In this document: positions 45,307 through 56,866 of the stretch, piece by piece
Numbering within the stretch: position 1 is the first letter of the stretch
How the letters are laid out: each line of letters starts with the position of its first letter
Assembly: GCA_009733775.1 (NCBI GenBank)
Contig: WOGZ01000005.1
Location: 264,560 to 328,559 of the forward strand
Source: Alectoria sarmentosa
Lineage: Eukaryota; Ascomycota; Lecanoromycetes; Lecanorales; Parmeliaceae
Direction: 5' to 3'
DNA: 64,000 bases
Notes under the pieces: generated by a model
Told to the model about the DNA's origin: nothing
Databases searched by the model: none
What the model saw: only the letters and a program-made list of their open reading frames with translations
Position numbers and translations under genes: made by a program

Positions 45307-45922
45307 TCTTGTTGGGAGGTGTCGGTAAAGTAGACTAGGACGAGCTCGAGCTGAAGATTGGTTTTTGGGACGGATGCTCGGACTCTCAAGGAGAAGCTGG
45401 ATAGATAGGCTCCTGCAGAGATATATATACTGACACCAGTTACGGAGACAAAGGGCCTTAGGTCCTAAATCCGATGGCTTCAGGGGACCTTGCGCTCGTC
45501 GCTTTTTAAGAACTGATTCGTGGATCTCTCAAGATGAATGAGGCCGCTGTCTTTACGAATGCTGATCCCTTGCACGATGCATTCAACCCGATGATAGTCT
45601 ACCTAGCCATACGTCGTTCCTCGGCCGCATCCACCTCTTTCATATGCTTCTAACTCAATGTCATATCCTATCGAACGAGACAAAGCTCCCGACACCAAGA
45701 GGCTGGCAAGCTGGCAAACAACGCGGCATTATTGCAGGAAATCTTTCTAGAGCGTAGAAGAATTAAATGACATCAAGCCAAAGAATTCCGGCCATCAAAG
45801 CGTAGAAGTGGTCCAAGCGAAAGGGTTTCCTGGACAACAATTTCTCCATCCATGTCGAATGCACACAGAGAACTCCTGCCACTGCAAACTTTTCGTGACA
45901 GCGTGCCTACTTAGACAGCACG
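45307..45922. promoter_or_regulatory. Divergent promoter region (SDR / AP endonuclease)
   Basis: 616 bp between divergent ATGs. A TATATATA run at 45,421-45,428 lies about 115 bp upstream of the SDR start and could be its TATA box. No coding signal seen. Confidence 0.5.
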
Positions 45923-47029
45923 ATGCCCTCGACAGAAATCAGTCCTCCACCCCTTAAACGCCGCCGTATCTCCGGGCCCCACCCTCCCTCTCCACCCCTC
46001 CCCTCATCTCCGCCATCCCTCTCGGCCCACGACCCGCCCTCCACGTCCACTGCGGACAACCTTCGCATATATTCCTGGAACATCAACGGCATCCGCCCCT
46101 TCCTTCCGCCCTCCACCCCGCCCATCACCACCTTCCTCAAACCAGCCTCCGCCTCGAGCACGTCCTCGAAACCCGCGCCATTGGGACCCTCGCTCCGGGA
46201 AAATCTCAAGAGATGGAAATGGCCGCACGTGCTCTGCCTCCAGGAGGTCAAGATCGCCCCGACGGATATCAAGACTCAAACTTCCCTTGGCCGCGTCGTC
46301 AATGCGCCCTTGGACTCGGACGATGAGAATGACAGCGAGCGCCATCTCTACGACGCCCATTTCTGCCTCCCAAGGGATAAATACAACGCCACTGGCTTTG
46401 GGGGAAAAGTGTATGGCGTCTGCACGCTCCTACGGCGCGATGTGCCCGCGCCTGCGACGAGGACGGTGGAATGGGATCGCGAAGGACGGGTTCTGCTGGC
46501 TGAGATGTCGAAATGGGGAGTGGTGGTTGTGAACGTCTATGCCATCAACGGCACCACGAACGACTACCGCGACCCCGTTACGGGGAAGGTGGTGGGAGAT
46601 CGACATGGGAGGAAACGCATCTTCCATTCGCTACTACGGGATGAGGTTCGCAGATACGAGGACGGGGGATGGGATGTCATCGTTGCGGGCGACATGAACA
46701 TCTCGCGCTCCTTTATCGATTCCTTCCCCTACTTACGAACGGGCGAAGCGCACGTCAGGAATCGGGCTGACTTCGAGGAGAAATTCATAAAGGATCTCGG
46801 CATGGTCGATACCTTCCGCGCGGTGCACGGGGAGCAGAGGAAGTTCACCTACAGGCCTAGGAATAAACCGTGGGGCGCGGGCGGGGATCGAGTCGATCTG
46901 ATACTCGTGACCAAGGGGTTGGAAGAGAAGGGTAGGGTGAGGGGGGCGGATGTGTGGGATCGCGAGGAGGAAAGGGGACCAAGTGATCATGTGCCCTTGT
47001 TTGTGGAAGTGGGGATTGCGGATGGATGA
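45923..47029 (+). CDS. ExoIII-family apurinic/apyrimidinic endonuclease
   Basis: Base-excision-repair nuclease of the exonuclease III/APE1 type (endonuclease-exonuclease-phosphatase fold) that cuts 5' of abasic sites. A single exon encodes 368 aa. After a 45-residue basic and Pro-rich leader (KRRR, possibly nuclear), active-site motifs appear in order: SWNINGIR (Asn53), LCLQEVK (Glu108), VNVYAINGTTNDYR, VAGDMNISRSF and GPSDHVPLF (Asp355/His356). An insert between the first two motifs (residues about 60-100) is Pro/Ser-rich. There is no GRF zinc finger or long C-terminus, so this is not a full-length APN2/APEX2 type; it fits the shorter Xth/APE1-like group. All catalytic residues are present. 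Confidence 0.9.
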   Translation: MPSTEISPPPLKRRRISGPHPPSPPLPSSPPSLSAHDPPSTSTADNLRIYSWNINGIRPFLPPSTPPITTFLKPASASSTSSKPAPLGPSLRENLKRWKWPHVLCLQEVKIAPTDIKTQTSLGRVVNAPLDSDDENDSERHLYDAHFCLPRDKYNATGFGGKVYGVCTLLRRDVPAPATRTVEWDREGRVLLAEMSKWGVVVVNVYAINGTTNDYRDPVTGKVVGDRHGRKRIFHSLLRDEVRRYEDGGWDVIVAGDMNISRSFIDSFPYLRTGEAHVRNRADFEEKFIKDLGMVDTFRAVHGEQRKFTYRPRNKPWGAGGDRVDLILVTKGLEEKGRVRGADVWDREEERGPSDHVPLFVEVGIADG

Positions 47030-48615
47030 TGATGGTGGTTGCGAATACGGACGGTCTCGCGGGCAGGCAATGAATGAATGAAGCGCTCAAAAAGAAAATG
47101 GGAAAGAGGGAGAGCGAGAGTTGAGGCACACAGCCAATAGACCATCTCGATTACTCATACTCAAACCAAGTCGCCTTTTTCCGAAGACTGTTGACTCTCT
47201 CTCCATGGCTTTTTATGACTCTCTGATTAACCCAAGCATCACAATACATTACAATACAATACATTACAGTATAATCGCCTTGCACACTTTCCCGAACCGG
47301 GCCTCCTAATAAATCCTTTCAGATCTCTCCCCATTTCCAAAACCGGGCCAAACGCCTTCCAAAATTCAAAACCCCCGCATGCTTCGTGAGACATGAATCC
47401 CCCTCCCTGCCTCCCCCCCTCCCTCCCTGCCTGCCTGCCTTGCTCACGTGTGATGGTAGAGCACAGGGCCCCGATGCCGTCCTCGTTAACTTGTTCCTGG
47501 CCTGGATCATAATGCAGGAGAAGAAGGAGAAGAAGAAGGAGAAGGAGAAGAAGAAGAAGAAGAAGAAGAAGAAGAAGAAGAAGAAGAAGAAGGGAATGAA
47601 AGAGGAGGTAAGGGCAGCCGTCCACTTCAAGTCATGGCCTACGTGAAGACCGCGTCAGGCTTCCCGTGGGTTTCCATTGTGAACGATGGTTGGTGGTGGT
47701 GATTCACCGATACACTGCGAATCTTGTCGAGCCCAGCATCGTAGTCATCACTGTTGTCACCATCGTTTTCTTTTTTGGGGAACTGGGAAGCTCAACCGAG
47801 CTGCAATCGTCGGTGCTTTTTCATTCTTACAAGCGGTGGCGCAATCGCTATTGCTGTCGCCCATCTTCGGTCGTGTAGGAATCACTCCAGACCGTGCGGT
47901 CAGGAGAAACGCCCATCATCACGTTTCGCAGGTGCGCCGCGTGTTCCTATCCGCGTATATGTCGATGTCGTCGAATTCATCTTTTACATTGTCCTGGCCA
48001 TCAGCCGCTCGTCGGATTCGTCCCTGCTACTGAATCATAAGCATGGCCGGCAACCAAAGAAGACGGCCGTAATCATCTTTCGCTTCTATGCAGAAACATC
48101 GTGTGCGCAATGCGAGGAGGTAGAGATCGTGGGGCTGTGCCTCTCGGAGAGCACCGATTTGGAAACAATGGAGATCTTGTGGGCTCTTGTGCTTTTGTTT
48201 TAAATCTGCACTTCTCTCACCGAGAGGCAGATTGGATGTGCCTGATTGAGCGCTGGCTATCCTTCATGTGCTTGAGAGGTAAGATGTACATATCTGAGTG
48301 TGCATTGAAATACTCCTGCGGATGCGAAGAAAACATTTGTACAAATGCAACGAAAACTTCACGCGTCCTCTTCTCCAACCTACCCACTGCAATCCCCTCC
48401 TCCGCGGCATTCTCAACGTCGTTGGAGTATCGCTTTTGCAAAAGCTATGCCATAACTCACTGTGAATGCTCTGAGCCAGAACCCTGGCATGCGCGTTGTT
48501 CAGCGCACTGCCGTTTAGACTGAACGCCTTCCAGCCACACGGCTCTACCTCGATCAATTCTCGCGTGCGGGGCACGACCTGTTTCTCCCTAGGTGTCTCA
48601 TTCCCCGCCTGCTTT
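47030..48615. other. Convergent intergenic region with GAA microsatellite
   Basis: 1.6 kb between the AP endonuclease and CorA-like genes. It holds short CCCTCCCTGCCT repeats (about 47,401-47,440) and a GAA/AAG tract at 47,517-47,594. Several 60-150-codon frames at 47.7-48.5 kb show no conserved pattern. No gene assigned. Confidence 0.55.
47517..47594 (+). repeat. (AAG)n / (GAA)n microsatellite
   Basis: About 78 bp of GAAGAA and GGAGAA units, purine only on the plus strand. On either strand it yields artefactual poly-Lys/Glu or poly-Leu/Phe frames. Confidence 0.95.
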
Positions 48616-50480
48616 TCATTCCGATTTCAGCTGGCTCAAAGATGCCATCTCCATATCCAGAGGGGGCTTTCGTCTCGCTTTCAACTTGGTTGCTACACTG
48701 AAGTAGCCCATGGCCAACAGGCACAACACCGTCAAGGGAATGCATATCGCTATGTACCACCACCAATTACCGCTAATCGTCAAGATTGCCCGGCCATCAG
48801 TTCCTGGGGATGTGCTGAAGAAGCCCATGCCAAAGATACTGCTGACGAGGGAGGCGGGCAGGAAAAGCGTACCCAGAATCTGGATGATGCGCAGTGCTCG
48901 GCTGTCTTGATGGGAAGCACGGGCGATTTGGGTGGATTCGGCTGCCATTTTGAGGTTCACCTTCGAGGTAGTGTTAGTGAAATACTACCAAGCATGGACG
49001 AATGCTCACAAACCTCCGCGTCTCGTTGATTGACCATTGCAAAGCCTTCACTGACCCCGATCTTGGACCTCTCCATATAGAGGTTGCCGTAGGTGCGAGT
49101 AAGCTTTGCTTCTCTCAGGAAAGACTCGAATGTCTCTCCGAGCATTGCGCGGAGTTCTGTCTCATTTGACGGAGAGGACGCTGTCGCGGCTCCCGAGATG
49201 GGGGTTGAGAAGACATTTTCCTCGAACCACTCATGCTCCTTTATCAAAAGCTCGAATGCAGCATCAAGAATGGTAAAGTCAGTGGAGATCTGTTGGATCT
49301 GTCGCGAAAGCGTCAGAAAGGTCTGCACCCTCTCTGTGTAATCATTTGCTGAATTCAATTGCCGAACTCTGAATTCCTACAATTTCACATTGGTCGATTA
49401 GTCAGTGTTGTCTATGCCGAAAAGTCAAGCCAGAGTCAAACCAGTAACACTTGCATTTTCGTACAAAGGTTCCGAAAATTTACCCAAGAAATCATTGGTA
49501 TGAAGCATACAAGCTCTAGCAAAGTGTGCGTGGAGGATCATCGGATGTCGCTGTAATTGTAGGCCGTTCTCCCCCTGGAACATGGATTGGAAGTCTTCCC
49601 TCATAGCCGGTGGACATCCTAGCGTGACGACATGTAACCTCTTAGTGAAGAGGTCGTACTTGGACCACAGACAAAAGCGTGTCCAGTCGGCCACCTTTCG
49701 AGAAAGATCGGGGGCTGATTCATCTCCGTAGAGGCTACTGGATCGGATCACGGCAGAGTACCACAGCTCTGTCGAGATTATCAGGGCCCATGGTCTGAAT
49801 GAAGAAAGGGAAAGGACAGGGCTTTTGGCACTTACCATGCTGGTATGGCTTGGACGTCGCTGGATCAAACCGGGTGCCGCTTCCTGGCATATGCTGGCGG
49901 GATATGTAGTCTGCAAAGCGTGGAGAGATGTCGAATGTATTGAAGATGGAGCGGAGGTGGGCTGAGATGAGAGAGAGCCTATCCTTATCCTTTGGAACAC
50001 AATCGACAAATCTATATAGACGCACGAAACGTGTTAGGTCTGTTGGAACAATCAAGTATGAATTGTCTTGCTAGCCTCTCGTTCATGGGGGCGTCAAAGG
50101 ACTCACATGACTCTTGTATCGTAGCTCCCTGGTGGGTCGGTCTGCAGCAATGTTAGCCAAATCGGCATCCTCTCCACCTTTTCTAAGGGACCCTTGGAAA
50201 AGGGCGCGAGTGTAATAAGTAAGGGAATGTAGATGGTAGGCGAGCTAACCTTGACGACTTCAACCAGTTCATCACCGCGAACATTCGACCTCATAATCCC
50301 ATTGCCGCTCACGACATCGAATAAGTGAGCCGTGGACTTGTCCACCGAGAAGTATCGTTGGGCATTGAAGATGTTCTCGTAGTCTCCATAAAGGATCTGA
50401 TTAAGTTGTGGTTGTGGTTGAGATTGAGATTGAGCAGCTGCCGACGGATAGCTGCCAGCTGACTTGTTCATATTCGCCAT
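48616..50480 (-). CDS. CorA-like two-helix membrane protein
   Basis: Six exons: 50480-50250, 50141-50107, 50011-49836, 49768-49465, 49368-49014 and 48960-48616. Introns are 108, 95, 67, 96 and 53 bp, and the frame closes to 481 aa. The long soluble N-terminal part contains FVDCVPKDKDRLSLISAHLR and helical segments (RVQTFLTLSRQIQQISTDFT, AAFELLIKEHEWFEENVF) like the cytosolic funnel of CorA transporters. The C-terminus has two hydrophobic helices, TLFLPASLVSSIFGMGFF and WWWYIAICIPLTVLCLLAMG. Where CorA has the GMN signature, this protein reads FGMG, so magnesium transport is doubtful. Many fungal CorA-like proteins are degenerate in this way. The junction of exons 4 and 5 is the least certain; an alternative acceptor lies 8 bp upstream. 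Confidence 0.75.
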
Positions 50481-51299
50481 CGAGGAAGCTTGAATGATGA
50501 TAATTGATGGATGTTAACTCCAATCATACGACCTTGACCTAAAGGCGTCTACTTGACCCCTCAGCAGGCTCAGCAACGACGATGATGAAGTCGTAAATTA
50601 TGTATCCAGGGCCCGCTCACCTTTTGTAAATGCTAGCATGGACGATTGCCGCCGACGACCAAGCCACCAGAGCAACACACCAACTTCATCCTGCAGTCGT
50701 CCTGCAGTCTTGACCCGGGAACCAATCAGGAGAGTAAAAATCAGGGAAACCTTTGGGCTGTGAACCGAGCAACTGCGGCGCAGTCACCACTACCGGCCCG
50801 AGACACTTGGCGGCATTCATTGTGATTTCTTCTACTCAGCCGCACATGGCGTTTGATGTTATCCTGGTCGCCGTAGGCAGCAGGATCGGCAGGATCTGTC
50901 CCAAGCTCCCACGCTCCCAACAGAATAAGCCTCGTCTTAGCCTAAGGAGCTAAGGTACATAGGTAAATCACCTTAGGCGCTCACATATACAGCTAAGCCC
51001 GCCACTAAAAGAAGCAGCTTCGCCGCTTTCTACCTGGGGACGGCTTACCTATTATTAGGTCGTCGGACCTTCGGACATCAAAGTATTGGAGGGAGGGGTT
51101 GAGTTATGCGACAAAGTAGTCAGAGTAGGATATCCCTGATCGGCCACCGTAGCAGCGAGGCACCAAAATTAATGCTTCTGTCGGGTGAGGAATTTCTGGG
51201 CGAGTGTACTTTTTACGGTGACCATCAACATTCCGAATACCAAGTCGCCTGACCTCGTCTCGCTCGTCACTGCCATTTGCTGTGGGAAGAGGGTTTATT
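50481..51299. promoter_or_regulatory. Divergent promoter region (CorA-like / amidase)
   Basis: 819 bp between divergent starts, with CCTTAG/CTAAGG-rich sequence around 50,930-51,000. No coding feature or named operator recognised. Confidence 0.5.
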
Positions 51300-53634
51300 A
51301 TGTTGATTTCTACTACTGTGCCAAGCATCCAAGCGAAACATGACTTGAGGCTTTACCATCAAACCAGTACTGCAACAATCATAACTGTCGGAGAAGTGGA
51401 ATATTATCTTCATCATGCCCCAGCCCATGTACTCACTTTCCATCCCTCCCACCCTTCTCATCAACTTTTCCTTGGCCTCGACCAAGACCTGCTTCCCTGC
51501 ACTGTCATTGATTGGTCCAAAGACCAGCTCGACAAGGACGACTTGGAGACTTTGACTGCCAATTTTGCTCTCCATGACGATGTCTGGACGCCGGCCTTTC
51601 TCCAGGGTGAGACTAGATGTCGTCCATGCAATTACAATCAGGGGGTTGCTAACAGCATGACACCTTCCAACAGTCATCATAGTCCAAACGCCCCAAAACT
51701 CCAAAATATCTGTCGCGCAAGATGGAGCCCATATTCTCTTGGAAGCCAAGTCTACTCATTTGCTGACTGGTCCTTATGCAATCCGGCCATCAACTGGAGA
51801 AATCCTTCGTGTATCGCGTTTATACCAAGATGATTGTAGCGCCTTCATTGGAGGCTCTCTCGCATTCAACCGTCAGCTCCATTCTTTCCACTGGCTCAAC
51901 ACCGGGGTAGGTGAATCTGGCTCGACGATGCTGGATTTGCTGACCTTGATCAGAATCGTATAGCTGTCCCTTCAAGACTTGCTTCAGAATGTTCAATCAT
52001 GCGCCCTTTGGCCAGGGTATACTGTCCCTTGGAGCGCAATTCGCTGAATCGCTTTGGCTGATTGATACCAAGTTACGTTTCGCGGTCAAAGACATCATTG
52101 ATGTGGCGGGTCTGGAAACAGGGCTTGGAAACCATAGCTATCGCAGGCTTCATCCCGCTCGACCATCCTCAGCTCGGTGCATTGACCGGCTCTTGCACGC
52201 GGGCGCATGTCTTGTAGGAAAGACGAAGACAAGTCAATTTGCTGAGGGCGAAGTACCCACACAATGGTATGAAGTTCTTCCCAATTTCCAACATCCTCTT
52301 CTCCTTCACAGGTGTGTACCCTCCAAAGATCTGGCAGTCATAACGATGACCGATGACGCTCTCGGAGCTTGGATTTGATCGCAGTGATTACGCTCTGAAG
52401 AGACTTTCGGGTTTCAACCGACATACTCGACTGACTCCAAGACAAGCTTTCAAGCACGAGTCATGGGCAAGTTAGCATTATTAATGTACTACAAATACTC
52501 ATTCGCTGTATCAGGACTGACTACCTCGCCCCCTTCAACCCCCGCGGTGACTCGTACCAATCACCGTCTTCTTCAAGCACCGGCTCCGCTGTCGCTTCGG
52601 CTGCCTACCCTTGGCTCGACTTCACCATTGGGACTGACACTGGGGGCTCCACTCGCCATCCGGCAGGTGTTTGTGGCACGTACGGCATGCGAGCTTCCAC
52701 CAGCGTCGTCTCCACTGCAGGCGTATATTCGGTGTCGCCGCTCCTTGATAGCCTTGGAATCTTCGCTCGATCCGCTCCCGTCGTTGAAGCTGTCATGAAA
52801 AGCTTGATGGACCCGTCATATTCTTCCTTGGTCCCATCGAAGCCGCTTGTGAGATACAAGCTTCTCTATCCCATTCGTGCGAAGGACAGCAAGCCTCAAG
52901 ACTCGCGCCGTTGGTTTCCCTATCCCGGCGACTCAGGCTCTGCGGCAGATGTTGAAGACCTCTTCGAGAACGTCATCCAAAAACTGGAATCACACCTCAA
53001 ATGCACCAGAAGCGCATTCAATCTCGATGACTTATGGCGCCAAACTCGTCCCGCGGGACAGGATGAAAGCTTGGATAAGGCTACTGGCGGTTTATATACA
53101 GTGCTCAGCAACTACTCCTGCGTCCAGAAAACCATCGATCCGTTCATAGTCGACTTCAAAGCCACAAACAACGGCCGTGCGCCGTTCATCGACTCCATAG
53201 TCAAGGCTCGACAAGACTACGGCCGATCGATTACCGCCCTGCAACACGAGACCGCAGTTCAATCGGCCAAAGTATTCTCGCAGTGGTTCAGAGAGACCGT
53301 TCTCGCGAAGTCATCCGAGGACGAGTTTCCCTTACTGATCTTCCCGCAGAGCTGGGGCTCCCCAGTCTACCGCGATGAACCAGACAACGGGCCCTTGTTC
53401 TTTTCCTCTTTCTCCATTTATAGCCTGAGCTACCTGTCGGGTTGTCCGGATTGTACCGTCCCTATCGGAGAAATGCCATGCCCATCACGTGTTACAGAGG
53501 CTGAGATGTTCCTACCGGTCTCTCTGTCTATGTTGAGCCCGCCTGAGACGGATCTCCAATTACTGGCCTTGTTGTCGGAGCTTGAAGACAAGGGTATCCT
53601 GCGGCCTGTAAAAACCGGGACACGTATGTACTAG
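51300..53634 (+). CDS. Amidase-signature enzyme with Arp1-like N-terminal domain
   Basis: Amide hydrolase of the amidase-signature family. Five exons: 51300-51606, 51674-51906, 51954-52016, 52073-52266 and 52515-53634. Introns are 67, 47, 56 and 248 bp; phases agree and give 638 aa. Residues 1-190 resemble the N-terminal domain that fungal annotations call scytalone dehydratase-like Arp1, here joined to the amidase. The Ser-cisSer-Lys triad is visible: Lys207 in RFAVKDIIDVAG, the cis-Ser around 286 in SPSSSSTGSAV, and the nucleophile Ser311 in GTDTGGSTRHPAG. The C-terminal half (FPLLIFPQSWGSPVYRDEP, SGCPDCTVPIGE) closes the fold. The last intron is two to five times longer than the others here. 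The substrate is unknown. Confidence 0.88.
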
Positions 53635-54618
53635 GAGACGAAGTAGCGTTCTGGGATTGATAGATCTTGAAGAACATGAATGGGACATTGAACACTCGGG
53701 ATGCTAGAGCTGATGCAATTTTACCAAGGCTTGAACGGCCCACATTACCTTGCTCTTCTCGCACCCTTGCGTTGCCACTCGTTCGGAGATTGTAGTAGGT
53801 ATTGCTCGATGAAAGTGCATCTTCAGTCATATTGACAACCCCTTTTGGCAGGTGGGTTCCAAATTCTATCAAACCGCAACAGTTTCTTGACCGAGATGGA
53901 GCCTCTGAGGGCCTTTAAAGTCATGTCTTGTGCGTAAGGGTTCTATCTCGATTTTCAGCGAGATAGCGCTCAGATGGCTCAACTTAAAAGACAAAGTTGT
54001 CAGAGGCGAATTTTTTGGGCCAGAACCCATATACCTCGATATTCAGGACTTTGCCGATCGCTGGCTTGTATTGTCAGCGCTAAGCTAATAGGCGAATTGA
54101 GCAGTATCAGATTGCTGAACTGCTGAAACTTTTTCACACTATCCATAGCGACGCAGTAAAAGCTGACGGACTTGTGGTAACACCCAAAAGCTTTTGCTAT
54201 CTTGTATCCATCCTGTCGACAACCCTGTGCTGTGATCTTGCGTCAAATGTCTCATCAGATGGCGCTGAGACCAGACCGTGAAAGATGTGATGTCGATTAC
54301 TGACCAAGCAATGCCCCTTCCCTAACATATGTGGTTAAGGCTTGTTTCAAGAGGGTAGAGTTGTTACTCGCCTTCTTGCCATACTCGGGCGCTACTTCAG
54401 TCCCTCATGGAGCCATGCGTGGAGAAGCACTTGGGATAGACGAATTTGCATCACAATATATAGCCCTTTTAGAAATATCTCAGCAAAACTCTGAACGAAT
54501 GTGGCCTTGCGTTACTACTGAAGCTAGAAACTTCGAAAGTATAAACTTTTCCAAGTATGTATCGCTTTCCCATCCTCCCGCATTACTCATCTGAAGTACG
54601 GATGGAGATGGCCGCAAC
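53635..54618. other. Convergent intergenic region (amidase / RING protein)
   Basis: 984 bp. Only short open frames without recognisable content; nothing supported here. Confidence 0.5.
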
Positions 54619-55449
54619 TCATACCCAGTAGGAATATCTACTCCAACGACCATGACTCGTACGCCAGAACACCGCCCAGTCGGGATCCCAAACAAAGCCA
54701 ACGTCGCGAAGCTTGTTCCACTGTTCTCGTCTACTGATTGTGGTGTGACGCTCCGTGACCTTGAAGACTTCCTTTCGCTCAAGCTCTTGAAAGAGGGCGT
54801 CTTCCTGATCCGGAGTAAGCTGGAATCCAGGCGGAGCTTTCAATTCCGGACGCTCCGCTCGATCAGCCTGGAACTGCAGGTAAAGACGGTATTCTCTGAA
54901 CCGGAGGGTTTGAATCGCTGCCGCCGTTACTTGGACTTGGCGCTCATCGTCAAGAAGTTTTCGAGGTGCCAGCCGTGATAAAGATAGCGCTGCTCTCGCA
55001 TGCGCTTCACTGCTTGCATCCCGATGCTCTGCGGCTGCGATCCAGTCCTGCTGCCATTGCTGCCATTTCCGTTCAATGGCTTCGTCTCCCTGTAAATGCA
55101 AGATCCAGTAGGTGGCGTACCAGTAGTCTTCCCAGTCTTGATTACTTTGGATATTGAGCATCATGAAGAACCTATCTCTCTCCTCTTGTGCGATCTCATC
55201 ATTGTCTTTGTTCAGAAAGACGAATTCGCGTCGGCAAAGCGGGCAGGTTTTCCCGTGTCTTAACCATTCCAATAAGCACTCCGATCCGAATATGTGATTG
55301 TCATTGCAGGGTAGGCAAACTGGTCTCTCGAAACTGCCGCTGTCAGTTGTTTGGTTATCATATGGCTGAATACAAATCGGGCAACTTGCATTGGCCGGGA
55401 GTTTGTAGCTTGGAATTGTTGGGAGTTGACGAAAGAATGCTTTCGACAT
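54619..55449 (-). CDS. RING-finger protein
   Basis: A single exon encodes 276 aa. The N-terminal RING spans residues about 23-75: CPICIQPYDN, then PVCLPCNDNHIFGSECLLEW, then CPLCRREF. The Cys/His order C3-H-C4 with an NHIFG central His is typical of small fungal RING proteins. E3 ubiquitin ligase activity is therefore likely but untested. The rest is helical, with many Trp, Gln and Glu (WEDYWYATYWILHLQGDEAI, KWQQWQQDWIAAAEHRD), and ends in an aromatic stretch WDPDWAVFWRTSHGRWSRYS. There is no membrane segment. No close named family recognised beyond the RING. Confidence 0.8.
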   Translation of the reverse strand: MSKAFFRQLPTIPSYKLPANASCPICIQPYDNQTTDSGSFERPVCLPCNDNHIFGSECLLEWLRHGKTCPLCRREFVFLNKDNDEIAQEERDRFFMMLNIQSNQDWEDYWYATYWILHLQGDEAIERKWQQWQQDWIAAAEHRDASSEAHARAALSLSRLAPRKLLDDERQVQVTAAAIQTLRFREYRLYLQFQADRAERPELKAPPGFQLTPDQEDALFQELERKEVFKVTERHTTISRREQWNKLRDVGFVWDPDWAVFWRTSHGRWSRYSYWV

Positions 55450-55987
55450 GGCGGAAGGTGCTTACTTGGTCTGTTGAATTTAGAGGTCTTCAATGATGGT
55501 GAGCCCTCTGCTTGCTGAAAGTCCGTTGCTGAAATATCGACAACCTTGGGGGAAAGGTCTCAGGGATGCGATCAAAGAGCTTGTTGAAGGTGATGAAAAG
55601 ACTGATGCAAGCCCAGAGCTCTTTAAGGATTCTGATGCTCCGAAATTTCCTCATAGAATGTCATTGTGGCGGCACCATGACGTCTTTGTGCAGTCCAGAT
55701 GTCATTGTGACCCTCGGACTTTGAACAAAGAATCTGGACAAGAGCTCACTTATGGGCAGTAGACCGACAGCAATTCAATAACACCCCGTTCTTCCATGAT
55801 GGGCTTTATATATATGCACAAAGATAATGTGTTGAACTCGGACTCAGCCTCCACTCACAGTCGACTAAAGCCTGGTGGAGTCTCAACACGTCTTCTCCTC
55901 ATCACTTCCTTCCCCTAGAAGTAGTCTGGCAAACTTTCGGAAACCACTCCTGATAACGAGCATCTTCCACAGGAACCAGGGCCCAGC
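55450..55987. promoter_or_regulatory. Divergent promoter region (RING protein / BTB protein)
   Basis: 538 bp between divergent ATGs. A TATATATATG run at 55,809-55,818 lies about 170 bp upstream of the BTB start. A 90-codon open frame at 55,493-55,762 is probably chance. Confidence 0.45.
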
Positions 55988-56866
55988 ATGGCTTTCAATC
56001 CGTGCAAGAGCCTTGAAATAGGTATCCAAAGCCTCCTGAACTCCGAAAAATACTCAGACCTAAGAATCACCACCCAGAATCGCTCCTTCCAAGTCCACAA
56101 GGCGATCGTCTGCACTCAGTCCAAAGTCCTCGCCGCCATGTCCGACAGCGGCTTCAAAGAATCCTCAACCGCAATCTTGCCACTCGATCACGATGACCCA
56201 GCCACCATCGAGCGCATGGTCACCTTCCTCTACACCGGCGGGTATGACCAAGGCAGCCCAGTTATCACAGTCAAAGACGCTGAACTATTCGTGGGTCCAA
56301 TCCTCGCTGCAAATGCTCTCGTCTACTCCATCGCAGACAAGTACGAGATCGAAGACCTGAAGGCACTGGCGAAAGTGAAATTCCAAACATTCGCTTTTGC
56401 AGCGTGGGATTGCAAGGACTTCCCAGCTATCGTCGCTCAAGTTTTCGACACGACTCCAGAAAGTGATCTAGGTCTGCGAGACGTCGTGAGCCGCATCTGC
56501 GCCAAACACATCGATGAAGTCTTGACCAGCGAAGTCTGGAACGACCTCCTGACCGACAACGGCGCCATCGGCCTTTCGATACTCAAAATTGCCCGCCAGC
56601 GCTCCGTTGAGGAGGTCCAGAAAGCAGAGGACGAAGTTAAGGCCAACGAGCAGGAGTTTGATTGGCTCATCTCTTGCAATGACCGTCTGCACAAGAGATT
56701 CGACGAGGCGCATGAGGATCTCGAGAGCATGGTCGACAAGTGGGGCGAGAGGAAAGGGGACGAGGCATGTAATGTGTGCGAGGATAGCTTGTTTGAGGAG
56801 CTGAAGCGTGATTTGGCGGAGTTCAAGAAGGCGTTGCCGAAGAGTGCGGGGAGCGCTTTTCTTTGA
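55988..56866 (+). CDS. BTB/POZ domain protein
   Basis: A single exon encodes 292 aa. The BTB domain occupies residues about 18-110: YSDLRITTQNRSFQVHKAIV, then CTQSKVLAAMSDSGFKESST and LDHDDPATIERMVTFLYTGG. The typical fungal extension VYSIADKYEIEDLKALAKVK follows. The C-terminal third is a charged, probably coiled-coil region (VEEVQKAEDEVKANEQEFDW) with a single CNVCED pair. The layout matches the intact BTB protein at 38.1-39.2 kb, but there is no intron and the Cys-rich tail is reduced to one CxxC. Binding partner unknown. This is the last intact gene before the AT-rich block. Confidence 0.85.
   Translation: MAFNPCKSLEIGIQSLLNSEKYSDLRITTQNRSFQVHKAIVCTQSKVLAAMSDSGFKESSTAILPLDHDDPATIERMVTFLYTGGYDQGSPVITVKDAELFVGPILAANALVYSIADKYEIEDLKALAKVKFQTFAFAAWDCKDFPAIVAQVFDTTPESDLGLRDVVSRICAKHIDEVLTSEVWNDLLTDNGAIGLSILKIARQRSVEEVQKAEDEVKANEQEFDWLISCNDRLHKRFDEAHEDLESMVDKWGERKGDEACNVCEDSLFEELKRDLAEFKKALPKSAGSAFL

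Noticed and set aside
47239..47646. Poly-Leu, poly-Phe and poly-Lys frames
   Set aside because: Produced by the GAA microsatellite read in different frames.
47686..48523. Overlapping 115-149-codon plus-strand frames
   Set aside because: No domain, motif or plausible splicing found; composition looks like non-coding DNA.
51267..51749. 160-codon minus-strand frame
   Set aside because: Opposite amidase exons 1-2, whose plus-strand reading splices in frame into a complete amidase.
55493..55762. 89-codon plus-strand frame between RING and BTB genes
   Set aside because: Lies in a divergent promoter region and has no recognisable features.
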